IMG/VR virus record: IMGVR_UViG_3300008627_000030
Span: 1 to 33,957 of that record
Direction: 5' to 3' (one strand)
DNA from: a virus
DNA length: 33,957 bases
The notes under the pieces: model-generated
The model's input: only the letters and a program-made list of their open reading frames with translations
What the model was told of the DNA's origin: nothing
The model's database searches: none
Part shown: piece by piece, positions 14,129-20,705 of the stretch
Layout: each line of letters opens with the position of its first letter
Numbering within the stretch: position 1 is the stretch's first letter
Position numbers and translations under genes: made by a program

Positions 14129-14233
14129 GAAGGGGTAGAGCCGCCCACAGTTTAGTTTTCACTTATTTATGCTTCTACTAAAGTTGTAAGAAGATTAACT
14201 TCAAATTTAGGGTGGTCTTTTAACTACCCCTTC
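14129..14233 (-). repeat. Long-range 10-bp inverted repeat in the uvsY leader
   Basis: GAAGGGGTAG (14129-14138) and CTACCCCTTC (14224-14233) are perfect reverse complements 85 bases apart, covering almost the whole leader between the upstream promoter and uvsY. On the transcript the arms could pair and loop out everything between, including the second promoter. A shorter overlapping pairing (GGGTGGT at 14210-14216 with ACTACCC) competes for the same arm. This 131-base intergenic region otherwise holds only the two promoter octamers. Confidence 0.6.
14164..14171 (-). promoter_or_regulatory. Late-promoter variant CATAAATA in uvsY leader
   Basis: Minus-strand CATAAATA, one mismatch from the late octamer, 53 bases before the uvsY ATG and inside the loop of the long inverted repeat. 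Confidence 0.45.
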
Positions 14234-14238
14234 ATTCC

Positions 14239-14246
14239 TATTTATA
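14239..14246 (-). promoter_or_regulatory. Late promoter (TATAAATA) upstream of uvsY
   Basis: Exact octamer overlapping the TAA stop of the tube-like gene at 14242. The resulting transcript would carry a ~125-base leader before uvsY. Confidence 0.7.
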
Positions 14247-14781
14247 GTGTTAAGAATTCGTAATACGAATATGCAAAAGTAACATCAGCTGTAAGATATA
14301 TAGCATCTGTTTCTTGTGCAGTATATGTTAATCCACTCAAATTTAATGGAAATGAATCATGCAAAGTAACTCTAACAACAGGATTATTTTTATTACTTAA
14401 TATACTTATATGAATATCACTATATAAATTTCTATCACCTGTTAAATTAACATTATCCACCCTTGATTTTTTATTAAATTGATTATGATTTGACGGAGTC
14501 CCTATATTAACTATCCAATCAAAAATTTCTTGATAATTTGATAACTTTTCATCCACTATAAATGACATGGTAAAATCATCAAATGTCATAAGATCACCTA
14601 CCATAGGTATATTAGCAAGGGATGTTGGTCTATCAAATCGACCTACACCTACTCCAGGCAAAGTTAAAGTAGTACAAAAATATTGTGACAAAGGAAAATT
14701 TCCCAATGTAACTAGAAATTGACTAGACTGTGCATAGTCAAATGTATCAGGTTGCCTTCTTAAAGAGTCTATTGTTGCCAT
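14242..14781 (-). CDS. Tail-tube-fold structural protein (possible gp3 tail-completion protein)
   Basis: A 179-residue protein placed between gp23 and uvsY, where marine T4-like phages usually carry gp3, the tail-completion and sheath-stabilising protein. Its sequence resembles a tail-tube fold. FLVTLGNFPLSQYFCTTLTLPGVGVG (split across residues 23-48) and the following AxIPxxGDLxTFDDFTMSFIVDEKLSNY mirror the gp19 layout: extended strands, a loop, then the WxxxV/M strand and a helix leading to I/W. A conserved-looking IFDWIVNIGTP ends the helix. I cannot decide between gp3 and a tube paralogue. It has an exact late promoter ending 5 bases before the ATG and no Shine-Dalgarno sequence, so a leaderless late mRNA is likely. 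Confidence 0.65.
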   Translation of the reverse strand: MATIDSLRRQPDTFDYAQSSQFLVTLGNFPLSQYFCTTLTLPGVGVGRFDRPTSLANIPMVGDLMTFDDFTMSFIVDEKLSNYQEIFDWIVNIGTPSNHNQFNKKSRVDNVNLTGDRNLYSDIHISILSNKNNPVVRVTLHDSFPLNLSGLTYTAQETDAIYLTADVTFAYSYYEFLTL

Positions 14782-14786
14782 ATTAC

Positions 14787-14794
14787 TATTTATA
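14787..14794 (-). promoter_or_regulatory. Late promoter (TATAAATA) abutting the tube-like gene ATG
   Basis: Exact octamer; only GTAAT separates it from ATG 14781. By T4 spacing, transcription would begin at or next to the A of the ATG. Confidence 0.75.
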
Positions 14795-14818
14795 CACTCA
14801 ATTACACTTAATATAGAT

Positions 14819-14848
14819 AAAAAAATACCCCGCCGAAGCGGGGTATTT
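14819..14848 (-). terminator. Strong Rho-independent terminator after gp23
   Basis: Perfect 11-bp stem (14823-14833 with 14838-14848) capped by the tetraloop TTCG on the minus strand and running into a run of seven T. It lies 36 bases after the gp23 stop. C(UUCG)G loops are among the most stable known, fitting the end of the most highly expressed structural gene. Because the stem begins in A residues, it may also work weakly on the plus strand. Confidence 0.92.
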
Positions 14849-14883
14849 GAAATAACACTTTATAGTTATTATAAGTGTGTTTT

Positions 14884-16191
14884 TTACATGATGTTAGCAA
14901 CTTGAACTCGTCTGTAGTATGTGTTCAAATCTGTCGAACCTGGGTTAGTCAGATCAATTGCGCCTGTGCCACGACTTGTAGCGAACGGGTTAGCGACCAT
15001 GCCGTAACGAGTCTTGAAGCCAATCTTCGGCTGGAAGGTGTTCTCACCAACGGCACGAACCATCTGCAATGGGACGTACGGACAGTAGAATACACCAGCG
15101 TCATAGGGCGATGTGCCTCTATATCCAACAACGTAGAACTTTGTAGCAAGACTGTTGTTTGAATAAGGATCGACATAGACCTTAAAACGACCATTAAGTG
15201 TACCAGCAAATGTATTGCCTGTGTCATCGACAGAAAGGTTATCAGACAGTCCACCGGACGTATCTAATAGACCAGCCATTGACAGAGCAGAAGCAACGTC
15301 AGAATCGCACAATATGATATTGCCCTTACCGCGGCGTGTATCAACTGCGATTGCATTGGCATCACGTTCGATTGCAAACATCAACCCTTTGAATTTCTCA
15401 ACTGACCAGCGACCGTTAGAGTCTGTATCAAGATCGAAAATACCAGCAGTTGTCGTATTGTATGCACAACCAGCCTTGGCTGTTGTGTAAATGGTACGCA
15501 CCACTTCACGGTTAATTTCTGCAAGAATTTCTGTTGACAGAATGTTAGCTAACTCTGTTTCAGCATCTAGACCGTGAACGGCTTTAAGATCCTGAGCAAG
15601 TTCCATTGTGTACTCAGCTTTGAGGGCACGTGAAACAGCTGTCACGGTTACCTTATCAATACTGAATGCCATCTCTGCGAAAGCGTTAGATGTCGCATCA
15701 CCCAAAGCTTCACCTTGGGCTGTTGTCATACCAGTTGCAGTTACAACAGCACTCATATCATTGAGTACGTTGTCGCCTGTATGATCGACACCCTGTAGAT
15801 CGCCTGCGGCATCTTCTGCCGAGAAATCTGTATCAGGCTGATTCATAAAGGCTTCTGTACCGGACTGGTTTGTATAACGTGATTTCATTGCAAAGATCAA
15901 GCCTGTGGGACCTGACATTGGCTGGACACCGCAAACATCATATGCAATTAAGTTAGGCATAGCACGCCTAATTAATGAAATGAGAATTGGATCCCAATTA
16001 TCTACCGAACTCCCTGTTTGGTTTGTAGGGGCGGCCTCTTGTAAGAAAGCCCGATCTTCGGTCATGGACCGTTCTTGGTTTTCCAGGATAACTGAAGTTA
16101 CAGCACGCTTATAAGAATCCTTGATCCCTGGGAGGTCAGGATGATCTAGGATTGGCTGCCATTTTTCCTGTAGTTGTTCCGATTGAAACAT
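14884..16191 (-). CDS. 23: Major capsid protein gp23
   Basis: Builds the hexamers of the head. The segment NWDPILISLIRRAMPNLIAYDVCGVQPM (residues ~65-92) is the highly conserved gp23 core entrance, followed by GPTGLIFAMKSRY. Length is 435 residues, shorter than T4 (521) but usual for marine T4-like phages. A likely prohead-protease site is L50-Q51-E52 before AAPTN, fitting the gp21 rule (hydrophobic-x-Glu). This would remove a 52-residue helical scaffold-binding peptide. It starts after a strong ribosome-binding site (AAAGGAGAT) and its own late promoter, and ends before a strong terminator, so it is both the end of the head operon and a separate transcript. No gp24 vertex paralogue is seen. 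Confidence 0.97.
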   Translation of the reverse strand: MFQSEQLQEKWQPILDHPDLPGIKDSYKRAVTSVILENQERSMTEDRAFLQEAAPTNQTGSSVDNWDPILISLIRRAMPNLIAYDVCGVQPMSGPTGLIFAMKSRYTNQSGTEAFMNQPDTDFSAEDAAGDLQGVDHTGDNVLNDMSAVVTATGMTTAQGEALGDATSNAFAEMAFSIDKVTVTAVSRALKAEYTMELAQDLKAVHGLDAETELANILSTEILAEINREVVRTIYTTAKAGCAYNTTTAGIFDLDTDSNGRWSVEKFKGLMFAIERDANAIAVDTRRGKGNIILCDSDVASALSMAGLLDTSGGLSDNLSVDDTGNTFAGTLNGRFKVYVDPYSNNSLATKFYVVGYRGTSPYDAGVFYCPYVPLQMVRAVGENTFQPKIGFKTRYGMVANPFATSRGTGAIDLTNPGSTDLNTYYRRVQVANIM

Positions 16192-16222
16192 TTTGGATAT
16201 CTCCTTTGTTTTACTTTGTTAT

Positions 16223-16230
16223 TATTTATA
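16223..16230 (-). promoter_or_regulatory. Late promoter (TATAAATA) for gp23
   Basis: Exact octamer 31 bases before the gp23 ATG, leaving a leader of about 26 bases that contains AAAGGAGAT. Confidence 0.82.
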
Positions 16231-16237
16231 AAAATCT

Positions 16238-17602
16238 TTATTTCTGCGCTCTTTTTTCAGCTTTTCCGATTGCAGACATATAAGCAGCCATCTGATTACT
16301 TAAATCACCGTGTTCGTCGTATACTGGTGCTGCCTCAGCTTCGTCATCCTTCGCAGAATGTCGTGGGAAATAACTTTCCTTAATCGTCTGAAGTTTCTGT
16401 GTATAATCATCAGAATCTTCATACTCGACATTTTCTGCTAGTCCAACAAATTTCTCAACTTCTGTATCAGCGAGATCAGAAGCCACATCTACTAGAATCT
16501 CATTCTTCTCTAGTTCTGAAACCTTTTGTGAAAGTTCAACATTCCTTTCGATCTGCTCGTTCAACTTGGCTTCCATTTCGTCGGCCTGTTTTGCAGCAGC
16601 ATCAAGAACATCATACTTCTCATCAGGTACAGTAATATTATGCTCTTCAAAGAGACCTTTAAGAGCTGTAATGAAATTTTCTGAAATATCAGTTTTGAGT
16701 TTATGCTCAATAGCAACTTCATTGTCTTTCATCCATTCTTGCACAACGTAGTTCAAATAGGCATCAACCTTCTCTGAAATTTCTTCGTCATGTTTGACAA
16801 TAGATTCTGTTAATTTTTCAGCATACTCATCTTCAATAGTTTCAATTTCATCACGGACTTTGGTCTTTACAGCGGCTTCAAAGATTGTTGCGGCTTTTTC
16901 TTTGAATTCGTCTGAAAGGTCATCTTCACCTTGCACTAAGGCTTCGACATCTTCCTTCACCGAAATCTTTTTAATCTTTTCTTCAATTTCCGCTTTTGCG
17001 GCTTCTAGTTCTGCAAGTTCTTTAGACTCTTTAGATTCATCAACTTCTTCCTCATCTTCATAGTCGCCACTAACGATTTTCTTAACTCGTTCATGGACGC
17101 CTTTAAGTTCAGTAGCTTTCATCTTTCCGAGACCTTCGACCATCTTACCTAGATCCTCAAGCATTTTTGCTTTGGTCATCCGAGCTTCCTCTAATTGTTC
17201 TCCGTCGTGGTCAATTTCATCACCGGCGGCAAGTTTCATTTTCTCACCAGGAGTTGCTTGTGCCGAATTTCCTTGTTTAACTTTAGATTCACTACCGGCA
17301 GGATTCGTAGGTTTGGCTTTCTTGACCTTATCACCAGCCTTATGTGAAGCAGATTCTTCTTCAGGAGTATCTGCACCAGCACCCCCCAAATCGTCTGCAT
17401 CATTTTTAAGATCCGATGAATCGCCACCACCAACTTTCAAAGCTTTCGCCTTATCGGAAGCAGGTTTCATTTTTGCAACTCCACCAACTTCTTCAACTTC
17501 ATCCAATTGAGAAATTTCTTCCTCCATTGCCTTAACTTCGTCCTCTGTAAGTTCAGCATCAAGAAGCTCTTCCAGTTCTTTGTTTAAGTCTTGTTCTGAC
17601 AT
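16238..17602 (-). CDS. 22: Prohead scaffold (core) protein gp22
   Basis: A 454-residue, highly acidic, mostly helical protein. Residues 5-35 and 140-330 are rich in E, K, L and A with long predicted coiled-coil character. The stretch 40-140 is Gly/Ser/Asp-rich and likely disordered. The C-terminus SNQMAAYMSAIGKAEKRAQK is typical of T4-like scaffold proteins (MxxYxxAIxR...). It forms the inner core on which gp23 assembles and is later degraded by gp21. At 454 residues it is much longer than T4 gp22 (269), as in cyanophages. It has its own late promoter (17633) and AGGAG ribosome-binding site, and sits between gp21 and gp23 in the usual order. Confidence 0.88.
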   Translation of the reverse strand: MSEQDLNKELEELLDAELTEDEVKAMEEEISQLDEVEEVGGVAKMKPASDKAKALKVGGGDSSDLKNDADDLGGAGADTPEEESASHKAGDKVKKAKPTNPAGSESKVKQGNSAQATPGEKMKLAAGDEIDHDGEQLEEARMTKAKMLEDLGKMVEGLGKMKATELKGVHERVKKIVSGDYEDEEEVDESKESKELAELEAAKAEIEEKIKKISVKEDVEALVQGEDDLSDEFKEKAATIFEAAVKTKVRDEIETIEDEYAEKLTESIVKHDEEISEKVDAYLNYVVQEWMKDNEVAIEHKLKTDISENFITALKGLFEEHNITVPDEKYDVLDAAAKQADEMEAKLNEQIERNVELSQKVSELEKNEILVDVASDLADTEVEKFVGLAENVEYEDSDDYTQKLQTIKESYFPRHSAKDDEAEAAPVYDEHGDLSNQMAAYMSAIGKAEKRAQK

Positions 17603-17632
17603 TTGGATTAAACTCCTATTTTAGTTTATTAT

Positions 17633-17640
17633 TATTTATA
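17633..17640 (-). promoter_or_regulatory. Late promoter (TATAAATA) for gp22
   Basis: Exact octamer 30 bases before the gp22 ATG, followed by AT-rich leader and AGGAG. Confidence 0.8.
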
Positions 17641-17644
17641 AATT

Positions 17645-18289
17645 TTATAATTTTGAAAGGAAGTCTGCGAAAATCTTGGCCTGCTTTCTACCTAAGGCTT
17701 CAGATTTTTTATCCAAAGTCTTTTTATAATTGGCAATAACTACTTCCTTGACGATACCATTGTCCCAAACCCAATCTTTACCTTCCATAATGCCTTCAAC
17801 AAATGCATTAGGTGCAGATGGATCCGCTACGATATCAGCAGCAGTAGCAAGATAAAAATCATTTCTTACATACTGTGCACCTTTCTTTGGTTCTAATGAA
17901 CCCATACCTCTTGACGAAACTCCTAATTGAGCACCTTCATCAATAAGATTTTTTACAATTTTTCCGTAGGGAGTATCCATAATCTTTGCCTCTCCAATAA
18001 AATTCTTATCGTCGGGATACAATTCAGTAATCATATGTGAAACTCTTTCTAGATTAACTGTAGGACCATCTGGATGACCTAACTCTCCAAATGCTCTCTT
18101 TTTCTGAATGAAATTTTTGTTATACCTACTAACTTCTTTTTCAAGAATATTCATAGGATATATACGACCATTACGATTTTTTACATCAGCTTGAAGAAAG
18201 GTGCCACGAATCTTATAATTCTTTTCACCCTTCTCATCGGCCTCTGTAAGATATTCAATTTCTTCGATATGCTCGGATATGAGTTTCAT
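17645..18289 (-). CDS. 21: Prohead core protease gp21
   Basis: Serine protease that cleaves scaffold and capsid proteins during head maturation. The catalytic histidine is H72 in FGELGHPDGP and the serine lies in GVSSRGMGSL (S125/S126), the arrangement of the herpesvirus-assemblin-like T4 proheadase family. H85 (RVSHMI) may complete the triad. Length is 214 residues, against 212 in T4. The ATG at 18289 was chosen because MKLISEHIEE is the conserved start and AGGAAG lies upstream; in-frame codons upstream overlap gp67. It begins just after the gp67 stop (TAAAATG). Confidence 0.93.
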   Translation of the reverse strand: MKLISEHIEEIEYLTEADEKGEKNYKIRGTFLQADVKNRNGRIYPMNILEKEVSRYNKNFIQKKRAFGELGHPDGPTVNLERVSHMITELYPDDKNFIGEAKIMDTPYGKIVKNLIDEGAQLGVSSRGMGSLEPKKGAQYVRNDFYLATAADIVADPSAPNAFVEGIMEGKDWVWDNGIVKEVVIANYKKTLDKKSEALGRKQAKIFADFLSKL

Positions 18290-18290
18290 T

Positions 18291-18497
18291 TTATTCTTCC
18301 TCTGGAACTTCCTCTTGCTTTTGTGCAAATATATTTCCTGCTAATTCTGTTTTTTTCAACTCTAATGCAGCTTGTTTTCTATTCTGCATAATTAAATCAA
18401 AACTAGCCTGCGCAGCGACATTATCACCTCCAGCAATTGCATTAACAACGGCTTTAAGTTCACTATCCTGAGTAGGCTCTGTTGTAACTTCTTCCAT
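18291..18497 (-). CDS. 67: Prohead core protein gp67-like
   Basis: A 68-residue protein with the gp67 pattern: VNAIAGGDNVAAQASFDLIM corresponds to IEAIKSNDLVAARKLFAEAM in T4, and LELKKTELAGNIF to the following helix. An acidic tail (EEVPEEE) ends the protein, shorter than the very acidic T4 tail. Minor component of the prohead core. A GAGGAG ribosome-binding site precedes it. Its late promoter at 18516-18523 overlaps the 3' end of gp20. gp68 is not found, as in other marine relatives. Confidence 0.8.
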   Translation of the reverse strand: MEEVTTEPTQDSELKAVVNAIAGGDNVAAQASFDLIMQNRKQAALELKKTELAGNIFAQKQEEVPEEE

Positions 18498-18510
18498 AAC
18501 GTTTTTCTCC

Positions 18511-20055
18511 TCAACTATTTATAATTTGTTGTTGCTCTTCTTCATTATCAGCTGTCATTGTCATATAATCATCTTCTCCACCACCTGCCGTATCCTTTTC
18601 TTTATCAATTTGAGCATCGAGTTCTTGCATTTCTTTCTCAGATTGTCGCAATATGTTTCTACGCACCCATTCATGTGAATAATATTTACCGATATAATCT
18701 TGAATTCTATCCATATGATCCAATCTATCCCCAAGAATCTCTAGGTCTTTCAATTCTGAAAAATGATTATCTTCTAGAAAATCATAAGAAACATTTTCTT
18801 TAATATTTTCCCAATCTTCTGATGTGATAATACCCTTGAGTATTAATTGAGTTCTCAATATATCATGGAAAAGAGAAGCAAACTTTTTACGAAGCTTGCC
18901 TACAAATTTTGTGAATTTAACCTCATCTCTAGTAATCTCTGCTGATCGACCTAAATTAAAACCACTTTCAGCCTCCATTCTAGAAATAGGAACATTTAAT
19001 GAACGATAAAGTTTATCTTGAAAATACTTGATATCTTCTAATTCGCCAAGATTCTGGCCACCGGGTAGTGTTGTTATTTCTGTACCCCTACCCCCTTCCC
19101 TCCGAGGTAACCAAAAATCTTCAAGCATCGACATTTTACTCCGATCATCTCTAATTTCACCTGAACTAGCATCGTAAACAAGTTTGTTTCGATACCGATT
19201 CATAATGTCTTTGAGATATTGTTCTGCCTTTTGCTTAGGTAAATTACCAACATCAATGTAAAATATTCTACGCTCAGGTGCCCGTGAGATACGATAGATA
19301 ACTACCGCATCTTCAATCATTCTTAATTGATTTACAGGCTTAATTGCCTTGTGTAGGTGTGAATAAACTTGATTCGTTGTCGGTTCGTATAGACCAGATG
19401 TGATATATGCGATTGAATCTTTGGAGACAGGTAATCCTTGTCCTGCATTACTCCTACCAGCTATTCCTGGATAAATTCCTTCTTCACTATATAAAAAATA
19501 TTCTCGTACAGCTTTAACAAGTTCAGACGCCGATGGCGTACTTCCTTTTTCAATCTCTCTTACTTTCTTGATATTTCTAGGATCAATATAACGTAATTCT
19601 AGAACACCTTTTGAAGTATCTTTTTCATCTACCAATTTATGGAAATAAATTCTACCGTCTATATACCATCTCTTAAAGAGTTCATGGGATTTATTATTCC
19701 AATGAAGCATCTTCAGAATATGGTCAAACTCTACTTGAATTTTTTTCTTAATTGATGATGAAAAATCCACATAATCTAAAGAAATTGATACGGAAGGCTG
19801 ATCTTTATTAGAAATAATAGCTTCATTAACTATATCTTCTATTGCCTGATCTGCTTCAGGATGTTCAGCTGTTGCTCTATATTTCTTAACTAGGTCGAAA
19901 TCATTTTTTGGAGTTGCTTCGGCACCATAATATTGTCCAAAAAAGCCTGCTGCAGCTCCAATGTCTAAAGAACCATCATCGGGCGAAGGAGCGACAAAAC
20001 TTTTCGCATTGTCGCTCCCTGCCCGTTTAATCGTAAAACCAAATAATTCTGCCAT
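18511..20055 (-). CDS. 20: Portal protein gp20
   Basis: Dodecameric portal at the head vertex through which DNA is packaged. Length is 514 residues (T4: 524). Conserved stretches include AEHPEADQAIEDIVNEAI near residues 60-80, ELRYIDPRNIKKVREI, RIFYIDVGNLPKQKAEQY and FNLGRSAEITRDEVKF. It begins at ATG 20055, only 8 bases after an exact late promoter octamer, with no Shine-Dalgarno sequence between, so it may be translated from an almost leaderless mRNA. An inverted repeat overlaps that promoter. The end overlaps the gp67 promoter. Confidence 0.96.
   Translation of the reverse strand: MAELFGFTIKRAGSDNAKSFVAPSPDDGSLDIGAAAGFFGQYYGAEATPKNDFDLVKKYRATAEHPEADQAIEDIVNEAIISNKDQPSVSISLDYVDFSSSIKKKIQVEFDHILKMLHWNNKSHELFKRWYIDGRIYFHKLVDEKDTSKGVLELRYIDPRNIKKVREIEKGSTPSASELVKAVREYFLYSEEGIYPGIAGRSNAGQGLPVSKDSIAYITSGLYEPTTNQVYSHLHKAIKPVNQLRMIEDAVVIYRISRAPERRIFYIDVGNLPKQKAEQYLKDIMNRYRNKLVYDASSGEIRDDRSKMSMLEDFWLPRREGGRGTEITTLPGGQNLGELEDIKYFQDKLYRSLNVPISRMEAESGFNLGRSAEITRDEVKFTKFVGKLRKKFASLFHDILRTQLILKGIITSEDWENIKENVSYDFLEDNHFSELKDLEILGDRLDHMDRIQDYIGKYYSHEWVRRNILRQSEKEMQELDAQIDKEKDTAGGGEDDYMTMTADNEEEQQQIINS
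18516..18523 (-). promoter_or_regulatory. Late promoter (TATAAATA) for gp67-gp21
   Basis: Exact octamer 18 bases before the gp67 ATG; it overlaps the last codons of gp20. GAGGAG follows directly, so the leader is about 13 bases. Confidence 0.8.
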
Positions 20056-20063
20056 AGTATAAC

Positions 20064-20071
20064 TATTTATA
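20064..20071 (-). promoter_or_regulatory. Late promoter (TATAAATA) for gp20
   Basis: Exact octamer; GTTATACT separates it from the gp20 ATG. The predicted leader is only about 2-3 bases. Confidence 0.78.
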
Positions 20072-20092
20072 TCACTTCAAAACTGTGATATA
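20068..20092. repeat. 8-bp inverted repeat overlapping the gp20 promoter
   Basis: TATATCAC (20068-20075) and GTGATATA (20085-20092) are perfect reverse complements around a 9-base loop. The lower arm shares four bases with the TATAAATA element. It could be an operator, or an RNA hairpin at the end of the gp18-gp19 transcript; no U-run follows on the minus strand. Confidence 0.55.
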
Positions 20093-20105
20093 AAATCAGA
20101 TTAAA

Positions 20106-20687
20106 TTAGAAGGACGCTTCGACTGATACCTTACCAGATATACCTGAACTGGTAGTAGAAGCACCTGCACCAGAAATTGTCATAAAATTAAATCTGAAAG
20201 TTACACCAAATTCTAAAATTGCATCATTTGTTTCATAGTTCAATTCTGTGGCATCTACAGTTGTAGGCCAAACATCATACAAATGATACGATCTTAAAGT
20301 ATCATCATTACGGTCTTTCTGCATAACTGTTGCATTTGCATAATATTTTGCAGGCTGTTGTCCTATATCAGTTCTATCAGTTCTGTTACCAATATCACCA
20401 ATATGATTCTGCCATTGTTCAAAATATGATCTCATCTGTTGCTCTCTATCACTCATTACTGTGATAGTCCAAGGCTCATACGTCCTATCCCCTGACACAT
20501 AAATCTGACGTCCACGATAAGGTATTGCAACCTCACCAATCGTCAAAGCTGGTACAGATGTTCCGCGACAAAGGAATCTGAAATCCGCTGGCAAGGATAT
20601 AGGTGAATCAGATATTAAGACTTCAAACTGATTAGCCCTTGTACCACCATCTTTCAAGGCTCCTACAAAACTACTTAAATTAGCCAT
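20106..20687 (-). CDS. 19: Tail tube protein gp19
   Basis: Forms the inner tail tube. Typical strand-loop order: FRFLCRGTSVPALTIGEVAI (37-56), then the PYRGRQIYVSGDRTYEPWTI segment with the conserved W, then MRSYFEQWQNHIG, a helix. Length is 193 residues, longer than T4 (163) but as in marine relatives; the extra is mostly at the C-terminus (ISGAGASTTSSGISGKV), a small-residue tail. It follows gp18 by 18 bases with AGGAG upstream and no late octamer between, so both share one transcript. Confidence 0.93.
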   Translation of the reverse strand: MANLSSFVGALKDGGTRANQFEVLISDSPISLPADFRFLCRGTSVPALTIGEVAIPYRGRQIYVSGDRTYEPWTITVMSDREQQMRSYFEQWQNHIGDIGNRTDRTDIGQQPAKYYANATVMQKDRNDDTLRSYHLYDVWPTTVDATELNYETNDAILEFGVTFRFNFMTISGAGASTTSSGISGKVSVEASF

Positions 20688-20705
20688 TAGTTTTTTTCTC
20701 CTATC

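Noticed and set aside
17172-17510. Plus-strand open frame opposite the gp22 disordered region
   Set aside because: Composition reflects the acidic/Ala/Gly/Ser sense protein; no start signals and it lies wholly inside gp22.
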